Assembly: GCA_905221215.1 (NCBI GenBank) | Contig: CAJNCI010000001.1 | Location: 62,001-126,000 of the forward strand | Origin: a bacterium | GTDB taxonomy: Bacteria; Bacillota; Bacilli; Lactobacillales; Streptococcaceae | Reading direction: 5' to 3' | DNA: 64,000 nucleotides | Shown: positions 1 to 9,861 of the stretch, in pieces | Numbering within the stretch: the first letter of the stretch is position 1 | Layout of the letters: the number at the start of each line of letters is the position of its first letter | Notes under the pieces: model-generated | What the model was told of the DNA's origin: nothing | Seen by the model: the letters and a program-made list of their open reading frames with translations, nothing else | Databases searched by the model: none | Made by a program: the position numbers and the translations under genes

Positions 1-651
1 AAATTAGCAGAATTATGGCCTCGTTATGCAGATGAACGTTATTTCTTGTCAAAGAGTCACAAGGATTTTGTCGATCGTAATCTTTTTATTACCATTCGTG
101 ACAAGGAAACCACCTGTATTAAGCCTTATCAGCAGGATTTGAATTTGCCACATGGTTTGGCCTTGGATGTGTTGCCTTTGGATTATTATCCGCAAAATCC
201 ATCTGAGCGAAAGAAACAGGTTCGTTGGGCCTTGATTTATTCTCTTTTTTGTGCGCAAACTATTCCAGAAAAACATGGTGCACTTATGAAATGGGGAAGC
301 CGTATTTTACTGGGATTGACTCCAAAATCTCTCCGTTATCGCATTTGGAAAAAAGCTGAGAAAGAAATGACTAAATATAGACTGGCTGAGAGCGATGGTA
401 TTACAGAATTATGCTCAGGTCCTGGCTATATGAGAAATAAGTATCCAATCGCATCCTTTGAAGATAATCTTTTCTTGCCATTTGAAGGTACAGAGATGCC
501 GATTCCAGTTGGCTATGATGCTTATCTCAGCACTGCTTTTGGTGACTATATGACGCCTCCACCAGCTGACAAGCAAGTACCGCACCATGATGCTGTCATC
601 GCTGATATGGATAAGTCTTATACAGAATACAAGGGAGAATATGGTGGCTAA
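1..651 (+). CDS. licD3: LicD-family phosphotransferase, 5' end cut by window edge
   Basis: The frame is open from base 1 (K-L-A-E-L-W-P-R-Y...), so the 216 codons seen are the C-terminal part of a longer protein; a TTG at 46 is not a credible start. The segment GLALDVLPLDYYP and the tail with GDYMTPPPADKQVPHH are typical of LicD proteins (nucleotidyl/phosphotransferase fold), which move phosphocholine from CDP-choline onto teichoic acid or capsule sugars at the cytoplasmic face. The stop overlaps the next glycosyltransferase by 11 bases, giving a translationally coupled chain of five genes. In pneumococcus licD3 stands beside the same set of genes (from memory), so the paralogue number is an inference while the family call is firm. 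Confidence 0.75.
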   Translation, partial: KLAELWPRYADERYFLSKSHKDFVDRNLFITIRDKETTCIKPYQQDLNLPHGLALDVLPLDYYPQNPSERKKQVRWALIYSLFCAQTIPEKHGALMKWGSRILLGLTPKSLRYRIWKKAEKEMTKYRLAESDGITELCSGPGYMRNKYPIASFEDNLFLPFEGTEMPIPVGYDAYLSTAFGDYMTPPPADKQVPHHDAVIADMDKSYTEYKGEYGG

Positions 652-1744
652 GAAAAAAATTTTATTTTTTATGTGGTCTTTTTCTCTCGGAGGCGGAGCA
701 GAGAAGATTCTATCTACCATTGTTTCTAATCTGGATCCAGAAAAGTATGATATTGATATTCTTGAAATGGAGCATTTTGACAAGGGATACGAATCAGTTC
801 CTAAACACGTACGAATTTTAAAATCCTTTCAGGATTATCGCCAAGCCAGATGGTTACGAGCTCTTTTGTGGAGAATGAGAATTTATTTTCCAAGACTGAC
901 TCGGCACTTGCTTGTGAAAGATGACTATGATGTTGAAGTTTCCTTTACCATTATGAATCCACCGCTTTTGTTCTCTAAAAGAAAAGAAGTCAAGAAGATA
1001 TCTTGGATTCATGGAAGTATTGAAGAATTTCTTAAGGATAGCTCAAAAAGGGAATCACATAGACGCCAGTTGGATGCCGCGGATACTATTGTAGGAATTT
1101 CGAATAAAACCAGCAATTCTATCAAGGAAGTCTATCCAGATTATGCTTCCAAATTACAGACGGTCTACAATGGTTATGATTTTAAGACTATTCTAGAAAA
1201 ATCTCAAGAGAAGATCGATATCGAGATTGCGTCTCAAAGTATCTGTACCATTGGACGGATTGAGGAAAATAAGGGTTCTGACCGTGTAGTAGAAGTGATA
1301 CGATTATTACACCGAGAGGGAAAAAAATATCACCTTTACTTTATAGGTACAGGTGAAATGGAAGAGGAACTGAAAAAACGCGTCAAAGAGTATGAACTTG
1401 AGGACTATGTTCATTTCCTTGGTTATCAAAAAAATCCTTATCAGTATTTATCTCAGATGAAAGTTCTCTTGTCTATGTCTAAGCAAGAAGGTTTTCCTGG
1501 AGTGTATGTGGAAGCCTTGAGTCTGGGACTCCCTTTTGTCTCTACAGATGTTGGAGGGGCTGAGGAATTATCCCAAGAAGGTCGATTTGGACAAATCATT
1601 GAGAGCAATCAAGAGGCAGCTCAGGCAATTACGGACTACATGACTTCTGCCTCAAACTTCAATGTCAATGAGGCTAGCCAATTCATTCAGCAATTTACAA
1701 TTGCCAAACAAATCGAACAAGTAGAAAAACTATTAGAGGAGTAG
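641..1744 (+). CDS. Glycosyltransferase family 4 (GT-B fold)
   Basis: A 367-residue protein. The N-terminal SLGGGAEKI stretch is the glycine-rich acceptor-side loop of GT4 enzymes. The C-terminal half has TIGRIEENKGSDRV and the donor-binding SKQEGFPGVYVEAL (E-x7-E type). I chose ATG 641 because GGGAG lies just upstream and because the product starts MVAKKKILFFMWSFSLGGG, the usual beginning of the fold; an in-frame ATG at 587 lies inside the upstream gene. It overlaps the LicD gene and ends one base before the next glycosyltransferase. It probably adds one sugar of the teichoic acid repeat to a lipid carrier. Donor and acceptor cannot be read from sequence. Confidence 0.85.
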   Translation: MVAKKKILFFMWSFSLGGGAEKILSTIVSNLDPEKYDIDILEMEHFDKGYESVPKHVRILKSFQDYRQARWLRALLWRMRIYFPRLTRHLLVKDDYDVEVSFTIMNPPLLFSKRKEVKKISWIHGSIEEFLKDSSKRESHRRQLDAADTIVGISNKTSNSIKEVYPDYASKLQTVYNGYDFKTILEKSQEKIDIEIASQSICTIGRIEENKGSDRVVEVIRLLHREGKKYHLYFIGTGEMEEELKKRVKEYELEDYVHFLGYQKNPYQYLSQMKVLLSMSKQEGFPGVYVEALSLGLPFVSTDVGGAEELSQEGRFGQIIESNQEAAQAITDYMTSASNFNVNEASQFIQQFTIAKQIEQVEKLLEE

Positions 1745-1745
1745 C

Positions 1746-2732
1746 ATGGAAACTGCATTAATTAGTGTGATTGTTCCGGTATATAATGTGGCGCAGTACC
1801 TAGAAAAATCGATAGCTTCCATTCAGAAGCAGACCTATCAAAATCTGGAAATCATTCTTGTTGATGATGGAGCAACGGATGAAAGTGGTCGCTTGTGTGA
1901 TTCAATTGCTGAACTAGATGATAGAGTTTCAGTGCTTCATAAAAAGAATGAAGGCTTGTCACAAGCGCGAAATGATGGAATGAAGCAGGCTCATGGGGAT
2001 TATCTGATTTTTATTGACTCAGATGATTATATCCATCCAGAAATGATTCAGAGTTTATATGAGCAATTAATTCAAGAAGATGCGGATGTTTCGAGCTGTG
2101 GTGTTATGAATGTCTATGCAAATGACAAAAGTCCACAGTCAGCCAATCAGGATGACTATTTTGTCTGTGATTCTCAAACATTTCTAAAGGAATACCTCAT
2201 AGGTGAAAAAATACCTGGGACGATTTGCAATAAGCTAATCAAGAGAGAGATTGCAATTGCCCTATCCTTTCCTAAAGGATTGATTTACGAAGATGCCTAT
2301 TATCATTTTGATTTAATCAAGTTGGCTAAGAAGTACGTTGTTAATACCAAACCCTATTATTACTATTTCCATAGAGGGGATAGTATTACGACCAAACCGT
2401 ATGCAGAGAAGGATTTAGCCTATATTGATATCTATCAAAAGTTTTACAATGAAGTTGTGAAAAACTATCCTGACTTGAAAGAGGTTGCTTTTTTCAGATT
2501 GGCCTATGCCCACTTCTTCATTATGGATAAGATGTTACTAGATAATCAGTATAAACAGTTTGAAGCCTATTCTCAGATTCATCGATTTTTGAAAGGTCAT
2601 GCCTTTGCTATTGCTAGGAATCCAATTTTTCGTAAGGGAAGAAGAATTAGCGCTTTGGCTCTATTCATAAACATTTCCTTATACCGATTCTTATTACTGA
2701 AAAATATTGAAAAATCAAAAAAATTACATTAG
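1746..2732 (+). CDS. Glycosyltransferase family 2 (GT-A fold)
   Basis: A 328-residue protein beginning METALISVIVPVYNVAQYLEKS, the classic GT2 start. VDDGATDESG and the metal-binding FIDSDDYIHPEM (DxD-like) follow around residues 38-100. The C-terminus carries basic and hydrophobic helices that probably sit on the membrane. It starts one base after the previous stop, so both glycosyltransferases should be made in a fixed ratio. By position it likely contributes one glycosyl step to the teichoic acid repeat unit. Linkage and sugar are not predictable here. Confidence 0.85.
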   Translation: METALISVIVPVYNVAQYLEKSIASIQKQTYQNLEIILVDDGATDESGRLCDSIAELDDRVSVLHKKNEGLSQARNDGMKQAHGDYLIFIDSDDYIHPEMIQSLYEQLIQEDADVSSCGVMNVYANDKSPQSANQDDYFVCDSQTFLKEYLIGEKIPGTICNKLIKREIAIALSFPKGLIYEDAYYHFDLIKLAKKYVVNTKPYYYYFHRGDSITTKPYAEKDLAYIDIYQKFYNEVVKNYPDLKEVAFFRLAYAHFFIMDKMLLDNQYKQFEAYSQIHRFLKGHAFAIARNPIFRKGRRISALALFINISLYRFLLLKNIEKSKKLH

Positions 2733-2747
2733 AACGGGGGTGAGCAA

Positions 2748-4217
2748 GTGATTGATGGAAAACGATTATTATTTAGTTTGACCATAGTCAGCTATGCCTT
2801 GACGCTAGTAAGTGGAATTGTGTATCTGTTTAATAATAATAATGTTAGCTTGCTTTCCACTTTATTGTTCTTACTGGTTAGTAGCTTAATTGCCTGCTGG
2901 AATGATATCAAGTATTACTTAATCCATTTTATTTTCTATTTAACTATTTTTGTATTTCTGGTATCAAGACCGACCATTGATTATTTTAGGGATGGCGCTC
3001 TGGATACCTATCATCCGATAGCCTATCGCTTTGCCTTTATAGTCGTTATGGTTTCGATTCTGGGCTTGACCACAGGAGGCGTACTGGCTCGTTACTTCAT
3101 AGCTAGGAAGAAAATAAAAGTACCAAAGATAGGAAATTCTCTAAAAGAGATTTATATCAAGCGTTTGCGCTTTGTATCACTGGGAGTTTTTCTTCTAACC
3201 TATCCTTTCTATTTCATTCGCTTATTTGAACGGCTCCTGTATCGTTTACAGACGTCCTACTATGCCTACTATGCAAATTTTGAAAGTAAGCTGCCTTATT
3301 TTACCTATATCTTATCAACCTTTACGGTCTACGCAATGTGTATGTATCTGGCAACCAAGCCAAAGAAATTGCAGGCAACAGCAGTTCTTGTCTCCTTTAT
3401 TGCAGCCAATACCATTCATTTGGCAATCGGGACACGAAATCCCTTTATTTTAAGTATTTTATTTGCTTTTGTTTATTACTTTATGCGGGAGCAAACTGAA
3501 AAGGGAAAATGGATTGGGTTTAAAGAAAAGTTAGCGATTTTTGTCGGTTCTCCTATTCTCATGTTAGCGATGGGAGTGCTCAATTATGTACGGGATAATG
3601 TCCAGGTTTCCCATACAGGTTTCTGGGATATCTTACTTGACTTTATCTATAAACAAGGGACTAGTTTTGGTGTTCTAGCTCGAGGTTTTCTATTTAACAG
3701 TAGCCTCCCTTACCGAGATTTCCGTAATTTTACTTTTGGTCCTGTTCTTGATTATTTTGCAAGGGGAAGTTTGGGGGCCATTTTCGGAGGAAAAGCCTTT
3801 GAACATACAACCAATAGTGTGGAGCTAGCTATCGATAGTAATAGTTATGCCCACAATTTGTCCTATCTTGTTTTGAACAAGGAATATCTGAAAGGACATG
3901 GTATTGGAAGTAGCTATATCATGGAGTTGTATACAGACTATGGTATGATAGGGGTCTTTCTACTTAGTCTCTTGCTTGGTATGCTATTTATAGCCATGTT
4001 GCAAGTAGCCTATCGCTCTAGAACAATCTTATTTGCCTTGTCCTTACTCATCTTGAATAATCTATTCTTTATGCCAAGAAGTAGCTTTTCAGAAAGTTTC
4101 TTCAATCTATTTACAATGCAATTCTGGGGAATTGTTCTTGTGATTATATTCGTAGCAAAAATGCTTACAAAAGAGAACCAGTATCTACTAAACAAAGGAG
4201 AAAAAAATCATGTTTGA
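2748..4217 (+). CDS. tarP: Polytopic polymerase, Wzy/TarP type
   Basis: A 489-residue, strongly hydrophobic protein with roughly 10-12 membrane spans and a large external loop around residues 290-390, the layout of Wzy-type oligosaccharide polymerases. GTG 2748 is preceded by a GGGGGTGAG ribosome site. It sits between two glycosyltransferases and a Wzz-like protein and overlaps the latter by 8 bases. In pneumococcus the gene in this position next to licD3 has been named tarP and proposed to polymerise undecaprenyl-linked teichoic acid repeats. Family call is from topology and neighbours, since Wzy proteins have little sequence conservation. The alternative is a capsule-type polymerase. Confidence 0.65.
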   Translation: MIDGKRLLFSLTIVSYALTLVSGIVYLFNNNNVSLLSTLLFLLVSSLIACWNDIKYYLIHFIFYLTIFVFLVSRPTIDYFRDGALDTYHPIAYRFAFIVVMVSILGLTTGGVLARYFIARKKIKVPKIGNSLKEIYIKRLRFVSLGVFLLTYPFYFIRLFERLLYRLQTSYYAYYANFESKLPYFTYILSTFTVYAMCMYLATKPKKLQATAVLVSFIAANTIHLAIGTRNPFILSILFAFVYYFMREQTEKGKWIGFKEKLAIFVGSPILMLAMGVLNYVRDNVQVSHTGFWDILLDFIYKQGTSFGVLARGFLFNSSLPYRDFRNFTFGPVLDYFARGSLGAIFGGKAFEHTTNSVELAIDSNSYAHNLSYLVLNKEYLKGHGIGSSYIMELYTDYGMIGVFLLSLLLGMLFIAMLQVAYRSRTILFALSLLILNNLFFMPRSSFSESFFNLFTMQFWGIVLVIIFVAKMLTKENQYLLNKGEKNHV

Positions 4218-5244
4218 ACATTATTCAGTAGCTGATTTGTTTGCAAATCTTTATAAAAAACGAAAAGCAAATATTTTAGCTCTCATCGCTTTATTTGCTC
4301 TCATTGCTGTACCATTTACAATTAAAGCAGTTAAGAATAAAAATACTGTAAAAGACACAACAAGTTATTCAACTTATCTTAGCTATAAAATTACTCCTCC
4401 AGAAGATTCAGCTAAAACGATTTTGAATCATCAAATTGGTGGTTATAGTGATTTCTACGGGAAATTGATTGATGGGAATTTGAATGGAGCTTATCTTTTC
4501 AATGATGTAGAACCGAGTGAACTGAAAAAAATGGCCAGTGAATTGGATACGACAGAAACAACCTTGAAAAATTCTACGAATGATTATTGGTGGAAAAAAC
4601 TGACCGTCTACTATATGATTGACGATGCAGGGGTCGGTGTGAAAATTTTGACACCAAGCAAGGATGTCAATGACTTGTTAGAGAGAAAATTTGATGGATT
4701 GATTGAGAAATTTAAACACACTTATGCAAATGTAAAAATTGAAAAATTGGAAACCATCAACTCTAAAGAATTGAATGCAAACGGTGAGACAGCGCTTGGA
4801 TTGAATGTGAAGAATTTGATTCTCCGTTTAGCTGTTATTGGAGTAGTCTGTGTGATTTTGGTTGTGATGGGAAATGTATTGGTTTATCTCTTTAATCCAA
4901 CAATCAATAGAGCAGGTGATTTTTCTCAATATCAAATTGATTTTGTAACAGAGATCACAACAATTGCCAACCTAGCAGATGTTCTATCATACAAAAATGC
5001 TGGACAAGAATTGACTATCGTTAGCTCAAATAAAGCTATCCTAGATAAATTGAAACAAAATCAAGAGGCTTTAAAAGGAATGCACTTTGTAGATTTACAG
5101 GATGTACCATCTCTTTTAGAAAGAGATACAGTCCTTCTTGTTGAAGAGTATGGAGTGACTCGTTATAAGAAATTTGAACAAAGTCTTCAAATTCTTAGAA
5201 ACTTAAATCGTTCTATCCTCGGTGTAGCAACCTTTAAACTATAA
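4210..5244 (+). CDS. Wzz-like two-TM protein of the teichoic acid locus
   Basis: A 344-residue protein. Membrane spans are visible at about residues 23-42 (ILALIALFALIAVPF) and 204-228 (LAVIGVVCVILVVMG). The 160 residues between them should be outside the cell, with a C-terminal cytoplasmic domain of about 115 residues. This is the topology of polysaccharide co-polymerases that set chain length. The start overlaps the polymerase stop (ATG inside its last codons) behind AAAGGAGAAAA. In pneumococci the partner of TarP in this place has been called TarQ. I leave the symbol open because I infer it from position only. Strong terminator directly after. Confidence 0.55.
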   Translation: MFEHYSVADLFANLYKKRKANILALIALFALIAVPFTIKAVKNKNTVKDTTSYSTYLSYKITPPEDSAKTILNHQIGGYSDFYGKLIDGNLNGAYLFNDVEPSELKKMASELDTTETTLKNSTNDYWWKKLTVYYMIDDAGVGVKILTPSKDVNDLLERKFDGLIEKFKHTYANVKIEKLETINSKELNANGETALGLNVKNLILRLAVIGVVCVILVVMGNVLVYLFNPTINRAGDFSQYQIDFVTEITTIANLADVLSYKNAGQELTIVSSNKAILDKLKQNQEALKGMHFVDLQDVPSLLERDTVLLVEEYGVTRYKKFEQSLQILRNLNRSILGVATFKL

Positions 5245-5261
5245 GCTTTCTGATGTATAAG

Positions 5262-5301
5262 GTCTTCAAAGTCGGACAAGAGCCGATTTTGAAGGCTTTT
5301 T
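5262..5301 (+). terminator. Rho-independent terminator of the teichoic acid operon
   Basis: Stem CTTCAAAGTCGG / CCGATTTTGAAG (12 pairs, one G-U) with a 7-base loop, followed by GCTTTTTCT. Confidence 0.85.
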
Positions 5302-5326
5302 CTATTTGTTAGCAGAAATTTTCTTT

Positions 5327-5440
5327 TATACTCAATGAAAATCAAAAAGCAAACTAGGAAGCTAGCCGCAGGTTACTCAAAATACTGTTTTGAGGTTGCA
5401 GATAGAGCTGACGTGGTTTGAAGAGATTTTCGAAGAGTAT
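5327..5440 (-). repeat. BOX element (boxA-boxC, partial boxB)
   Basis: The minus strand reads ATACTCTTCGAAAATC...GATTTTCATTGAGTATA, the outer ends of the pneumococcal BOX family. The centre holds one shortened boxB-like unit with the TGTTTTGAGG stretch. About 114 bases. Confidence 0.85.
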
Positions 5441-5498
5441 TAGAGTCTTCTACAGAAGTTATCCTAGGGAAAATCTAGCCCGATAGAGGAGCCTTCTT

Positions 5499-5527
5499 TT
5501 GATAAAATCGTAAAAATCTAGTATAAT
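5499..5527 (+). promoter_or_regulatory. Promoter of mecA
   Basis: TTGATA, 17 bases, TATAAT, ending 31 bases before the mecA start. Near-consensus vegetative sigma factor site. Confidence 0.8.
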
Positions 5528-5558
5528 AGATAGAACTGAAAGTATGAGGTTACTAGCA

Positions 5559-6296
5559 ATGAAAATGAAACAAATCAGTGATACAACTTTAAAAATCACG
5601 ATGTCTTTAGAAGATTTGATGGATCGAGGAATGGAGATTGCTGACTTTCTTGTTCCTCAAGAAAAAACAGAAGAGTTCTTTTATGCCATCTTGGATGAGT
5701 TAGAGATGCCTGAGAGCTTTCTAGATACAGGCATGTTGAGCTTCCGTGTAACTCCAAAACCTGATAAGGTAGATGTCTTTGTGACCAAGTCAAAAATTGA
5801 CCAAAATCTAGATTTTGAAGATTTATCGGATTTGCCAGATATGGAAGAATTAGCTCAAATGTCGCCAGATGAATTTATCAAAACCTTAGAAAAAAGCATC
5901 GCAGACAAAACCAAGGATGACATCGAAGCGATTCAATCTCTTGAGCAAGTAGAAGCCAAGGAAGAAGAGCAAGAGCAAGCTGAACAAGAAGATGAAGGCA
6001 AGAAAGAGCCTTACATCTATTACATCCTTTCTTTTGCTAAGTTGGCTGACTTGGTGGCTTTTGCCAAGACAGTGACTTTTGAGATGGAAACTTCTGAACT
6101 TTACAAGATGAACGAGCGCTATTATTTGACCATTCTAGTGGATATTGAAAACCATCCTAGTCCTTATCCAGCTTGGCTGTTGGCTCGTATGCGCGAGTTT
6201 GCGGACGATAGTGACATCAGTCGCTCAGTCTTGCAAGAGTATGGCCAAGTTTTGATGAATCACGATGCAGTACTTAATTTGCAAAAGATTGGATAA
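5559..6296 (+). CDS. mecA: MecA, adaptor for ClpC protease
   Basis: A 245-residue protein. The N-terminal domain (1-80, MKMKQISDTTLKITMSLEDL) binds substrate, the acidic linker (about 90-150, Glu/Gln-rich) is unstructured, and the C-terminal domain (about 155-240, YIYYILSFAKLADLVAFA) docks on ClpC. MecA delivers targets such as the competence factors ComX/ComW to ClpCP. ATG 5559 is preferred over an in-frame ATG at 5544 because TGAGG lies 9 bases before it and it gives the usual MKMKQI start. Own promoter and terminator, so monocistronic. Confidence 0.95.
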   Translation: MKMKQISDTTLKITMSLEDLMDRGMEIADFLVPQEKTEEFFYAILDELEMPESFLDTGMLSFRVTPKPDKVDVFVTKSKIDQNLDFEDLSDLPDMEELAQMSPDEFIKTLEKSIADKTKDDIEAIQSLEQVEAKEEEQEQAEQEDEGKKEPYIYYILSFAKLADLVAFAKTVTFEMETSELYKMNERYYLTILVDIENHPSPYPAWLLARMREFADDSDISRSVLQEYGQVLMNHDAVLNLQKIG

Positions 6297-6332
6297 TCAT
6301 TTCTGGAAAGTTTTCTCTAGATTTTAAGGAGA

Positions 6333-6360
6333 GCGAATCGTCTGATTCGTTTTTTCTTTT
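6333..6360 (+). terminator. Terminator after mecA
   Basis: Hairpin GCGAATC-gtct-GATTCGT followed by TTTTTTCTTTTT. Confidence 0.8.
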
Positions 6361-6406
6361 TATACTGAAATAGTGATTTACTATAATAGGAATTTTCACA
6401 AAATTC

Positions 6407-6415
6407 TGTTATAAT
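6407..6415 (+). promoter_or_regulatory. Extended -10 promoter of hom-thrB
   Basis: TGTTATAAT (TGn plus perfect -10). No good -35 at 17 bases upstream, which is normal for extended -10 promoters. Leader to the start codon is about 25 bases. Confidence 0.6.
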
Positions 6416-6446
6416 GGCTATATTAGAAAATTTCGAGGAGACAAAC

Positions 6447-7733
6447 ATGACAGTTAAAATTGCTTTACTAGGATTTGGTACCGTTGCAAGTGGTGTACCC
6501 TTCCTCCTAAAGGAAAATGGAGAAAAAATCAATCAATCAGCACATTCAGAGATTGAAGTTGCTAAAGTATTGGTCAAGGATGAAGATGAAAAGAATCGCT
6601 TGCTTGCAGCAGGGAATGACTTTAATTTTGTAACCAATGTAGATGATATTTTGTCAGACCAAGATATTACGATTGTAGTGGAATTAATGGGGCGTATCGA
6701 ACCTGCTAAGACCTTTATCACTCGTGCCTTGGAAGCTGGGAAACACGTTGTTACTGCCAACAAGGACCTTTTGGCTGTCCATGGCGCAGAATTGCTAGAA
6801 ATCGCTAAAGAGCACAATGTGGCACTTTACTACGAAGCAGCAGTAGCTGGTGGGATTCCAATTCTTCGCACTCTAGCAAATTCATTAGCTTCTGATAAAA
6901 TCACGCGCGTGCTTGGAGTAGTTAACGGAACTTCTAACTTCATGATGACCAAAATGGTGGAAGAAGGCTGGTCTTACGACGATGCTCTTGCCGAAGCACA
7001 AAGACTAGGTTTTGCTGAAAGTGACCCGACAAATGACGTAGATGGAATTGACGCAGCCTACAAGATGGTGATTTTGAGCCAATTTGCCTTTGGTATGAAG
7101 GTTGCCTTTGACGATGTAGCCCACAAGGGAATCCGCAACATCACACCAGAAGACGTAGCTGTAGCCCAAGATCTTGGCTATGTAGTGAAATTGGTTGGTT
7201 CTATTGAGGAAACTCCTTCAGGTATTGCTGCAGAAGTGACTCCAACCTTCCTACCTAAAGCGCATCCACTTGCTAGTGTGAATGGCGTAATGAACGCTGT
7301 CTTTGTAGAATCTATCGGTATTGGTGAGTCTATGTACTATGGGCCAGGTGCTGGTCAAAAGCCTACTGCAACAAGTGTTGTGGCAGATATTGTCCGTATC
7401 GTTCGTCGTTTGAATGATGGAACGATTGGTAAAGACTTCAACGAATACAGCCGTGAATTGGTTTTGGCCAATCCAGAAGATGTCAAAGCAAACTACTATT
7501 TCTCAATCTTGGCGCCAGACTCAAAAGGTCAGGTCTTGAAATTGGCTGAGATTTTCAACGCTCAAGATATTTCCTTCAAGCAAATCCTCCAAGACGGAAA
7601 AGAAGGTGACAAGGCACGTGTGGTCATCATTACACATAAGATTAATAAAGCCCAACTTGAAAATGTTTCAGCTGAATTGAAGAAGGTTTCAGAATTCGAC
7701 CTCTTGAATACCTTCAAGGTGCTAGGAGAATAA
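6447..7733 (+). CDS. hom: Homoserine dehydrogenase
   Basis: A 428-residue NAD(P)-dependent enzyme that reduces aspartate semialdehyde to homoserine, the branch step to threonine and methionine. N-terminal dinucleotide loop GFGTVASGV, middle catalytic domain with [13 protein letters not shown] and the NGTSNFMM stretch, and a C-terminal ACT domain (about residue 350 on) for feedback control. ATG 6447 follows CGAGGAG; an in-frame ATG 33 bases earlier overlaps the -10 box and is rejected. thrB follows one base after the stop. Confidence 0.95.
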   Translation: MTVKIALLGFGTVASGVPFLLKENGEKINQSAHSEIEVAKVLVKDEDEKNRLLAAGNDFNFVTNVDDILSDQDITIVVELMGRIEPAKTFITRALEAGKHVVTANKDLLAVHGAELLEIAKEHNVALYYEAAVAGGIPILRTLANSLASDKITRVLGVVNGTSNFMMTKMVEEGWSYDDALAEAQRLGFAESDPTNDVDGIDAAYKMVILSQFAFGMKVAFDDVAHKGIRNITPEDVAVAQDLGYVVKLVGSIEETPSGIAAEVTPTFLPKAHPLASVNGVMNAVFVESIGIGESMYYGPGAGQKPTATSVVADIVRIVRRLNDGTIGKDFNEYSRELVLANPEDVKANYYFSILAPDSKGQVLKLAEIFNAQDISFKQILQDGKEGDKARVVIITHKINKAQLENVSAELKKVSEFDLLNTFKVLGE

Positions 7734-7734
7734 G

Positions 7735-8604
7735 ATGAAGATTATTGTACCTGCAACCAGTGCCAATATCGGGCCAGGTTTTGACTCGGTCGGTGTAGCT
7801 GTAACCAAATATCTTCAAATCGAGGTCTGTGAAGAACGAGATGAGTGGCTGATTGAACACCAGATTGGCAAATGGATTCCCCATGACGAGCGTAATCTCT
7901 TGCTCAAGATTGCTTTGCAAATTGTACCAGACTTGCAACCAAGACGTTTGAAAATGACCAGTAATGTTCCCTTGGCGCGTGGTTTGGGTTCTTCCAGCTC
8001 TGTTATTGTTGCTGGGATTGAACTGGCCAACCAACTGGGCAAGCTTAACTTGTCAGACCATGAAAAGTTGCAGTTGGCGACCAAGATTGAAGGACATCCA
8101 GACAATGTGGCTCCAGCCATTTATGGTAATCTCGTTATTGCAAGTTCCGTTGAAGGGCAAGTCTCTGCTATCGTGGCTGACTTCCCAGAGTGTGATTTTC
8201 TAGCCTACATTCCTAACTATGAATTACGCACTCGCGATAGCCGTGGTGTCTTGCCTAAAAAATTGTCCTACAAGGAAGCTGTTGCTGCTAGTTCTATCGC
8301 CAATGTGGCGGTTGCTGCCTTGTTGGCAGGAGACATGGTGACAGCTGGGCAAGCAATCGAGGGAGACCTCTTCCACGAACGATACCGTCAGGACTTGGTG
8401 AGAGAATTTTCTACGATTAAGCAAGTAGCCAAGGAGAATGGTGCCTATGCAACCTATCTATCTGGTGCCGGGCCGACAGTTATGGTCTTGGCCTCTCATG
8501 ACAAGATGCCGGCGATTAAGGCAGAATTGGAAAAGCAACCCTTCAAAGGTAAACTACATGATTTGAAGGTTGATACCCAAGGTGTCCGTGTCCAAGCAAA
8601 ATAA
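7735..8604 (+). CDS. thrB: Homoserine kinase
   Basis: A 289-residue GHMP kinase that phosphorylates homoserine for threonine synthesis. The ATP loop [16 protein letters not shown] is at about residues 81-96 and the C-terminal GHMP motif reads [10 protein letters not shown]. The ribosome site GGAGAA lies inside the last codons of hom, so the two are translationally coupled. Usual length for the family. Terminator follows. Confidence 0.95.
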   Translation: MKIIVPATSANIGPGFDSVGVAVTKYLQIEVCEERDEWLIEHQIGKWIPHDERNLLLKIALQIVPDLQPRRLKMTSNVPLARGLGSSSSVIVAGIELANQLGKLNLSDHEKLQLATKIEGHPDNVAPAIYGNLVIASSVEGQVSAIVADFPECDFLAYIPNYELRTRDSRGVLPKKLSYKEAVAASSIANVAVAALLAGDMVTAGQAIEGDLFHERYRQDLVREFSTIKQVAKENGAYATYLSGAGPTVMVLASHDKMPAIKAELEKQPFKGKLHDLKVDTQGVRVQAK

Positions 8605-8613
8605 AGAATAGAA

Positions 8614-8660
8614 GATAGGATGGGGAAACTCTTGACCAGAGGGCTTCCTATCCTTTTTTT
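8614..8660 (+). terminator. Terminator after thrB
   Basis: Outer arms GATAGGA / TCCTATC, inner CTCT/AGAG pairing in the loop, then CTTTTTTT. Confidence 0.65.
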
Positions 8661-8671
8661 GAAAAGAAGTT

Positions 8672-8831
8672 TATACTCAATGAAAATCAAAGAGCAAACT
8701 AGGAAACGAGCCGCAGGCTGCTCAATACAGTGTTTTGAGGTTGTGGATAGAACTGACGAAGTTAGCTCAAAATACTGTTTTGAGGTTGCAGATGTAAGCT
8801 GACGTGGTTTGAAGAGATTTTCGAAGAGTAT
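8672..8831 (-). repeat. BOX element
   Basis: Same outer ends as the other BOX copies; boxC, one and a half boxB-like units (two TGTTTTGAGG stretches), boxA. It lies between thrB and msrAB, its boxA end 31 bases before the msrAB start, so it may sit in the msrAB leader. Confidence 0.85.
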
Positions 8832-8862
8832 TAGTTAAAAACTTGATAAAGGAGAAATAAAG

Positions 8863-9801
8863 ATGGCAGAAATTTATCTAGCAGGTGGTTGTTTTTGGGG
8901 CCTAGAGGAGTATTTTTCACGAATTTCTGGAGTGTTAGAAACCAGTGTTGGCTACGCTAATGGGCAAGTTGAAACGACCAATTATCAACTAATCAAGGAA
9001 ACAGACCATGCAGAGACGGTTCAAGTGATTTATGATGAGAAAGTAGTGTCACTCAGAGAGATTTTACTTTATTATTTCCGAGTCATCGATCCTTTATCGA
9101 TTAATCAACAAGGGAATGACCGTGGTCGCCAATATCGAACGGGGATCTATTACCAAGATGAAGCAGATTTGCCAGCTATTTACACTGTGGTGCAGGAGCA
9201 GGAGCGTATGCTTGGGCGAAAGATTGCAGTAGAAGTGGAGAAACTTCGCCACTACATTTTGGCAGAAGATTACCACCAAGACTATCTCAAGAAAAATCCT
9301 TCAGGTTACTGTCATATCGATGTAACGGATGCTGAGAAGCCATTGATTGACGCAGCCAACTATGAAAAGCCTAGTCAAGAGGTGCTAAAGGAAAGCCTAA
9401 CTGAAGAGTCTTACCGTGTCACCCAAGAAGCTGCTACAGAGGCTCCATTTAGTAATGCCTATGACCAAACCTTTGAAGAGGGCATTTATGTAGATATTAC
9501 GACAGGTGAGCCACTCTTTTTTGCCAAGGATAAGTTTGCCTCAGGTTGTGGTTGGCCAAGTTTTAGCCGTCCGATTTCCAAAGAGTTGATTCACTACTAT
9601 AAAGACCTGAGCCATGGAATGGAGCGAATCGAAGTTCGTTCTCGGTCAGGAAATGCTCACTTAGGTCATGTTTTCACAGATGGACCTAGGGAGTTAGGTG
9701 GCCTGCGTTACTGTATCAATTCTGCTTCCTTACGCTTTGTGGCCAAGGATGAGATGGACGAAGCAGGATATGGCTATCTACTGCCTTACTTAAATAAATA
9801 A
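8863..9801 (+). CDS. msrAB: Peptide methionine sulfoxide reductase MsrA-MsrB fusion
   Basis: A 312-residue fusion that reduces both epimers of methionine sulfoxide in proteins. MsrA domain (1-160) with catalytic Cys10 in [12 protein letters not shown]. MsrB domain (about 180-312) with [14 protein letters not shown] and the catalytic Cys284 in [11 protein letters not shown]. No signal peptide or lipobox, so it is the cytoplasmic paralogue, unlike the surface enzyme of pneumococcus. ATG 8863 follows AAAGGAGAAATAAAG. A weak hairpin follows the stop. Confidence 0.95.
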   Translation: MAEIYLAGGCFWGLEEYFSRISGVLETSVGYANGQVETTNYQLIKETDHAETVQVIYDEKVVSLREILLYYFRVIDPLSINQQGNDRGRQYRTGIYYQDEADLPAIYTVVQEQERMLGRKIAVEVEKLRHYILAEDYHQDYLKKNPSGYCHIDVTDAEKPLIDAANYEKPSQEVLKESLTEESYRVTQEAATEAPFSNAYDQTFEEGIYVDITTGEPLFFAKDKFASGCGWPSFSRPISKELIHYYKDLSHGMERIEVRSRSGNAHLGHVFTDGPRELGGLRYCINSASLRFVAKDEMDEAGYGYLLPYLNK

Positions 9802-9805
9802 AACA

Positions 9806-9832
9806 GAGAGGGTGGGGGCTTCCCACTTTCTT
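9806..9832 (+). terminator. Possible terminator after msrAB
   Basis: Short GTGGG / CCCAC stem followed by TTTCTTCATTT. Modest T-run. Confidence 0.45.
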
Positions 9833-9861
9833 CATTTCTAGAATACGAATAGAAGGGATTT

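Noticed and set aside
587..640. Extended starts for several genes (glycosyltransferase, metG, hom, MacA-like, DeoR)
   Set aside because: The longer forms lack ribosome sites and run over promoters or upstream genes; the shorter starts match the family.
8620..8802. Short plus frames inside BOX copies (also 55772-55975)
   Set aside because: They only translate the boxB repeat; the same peptide pattern recurs in each BOX.
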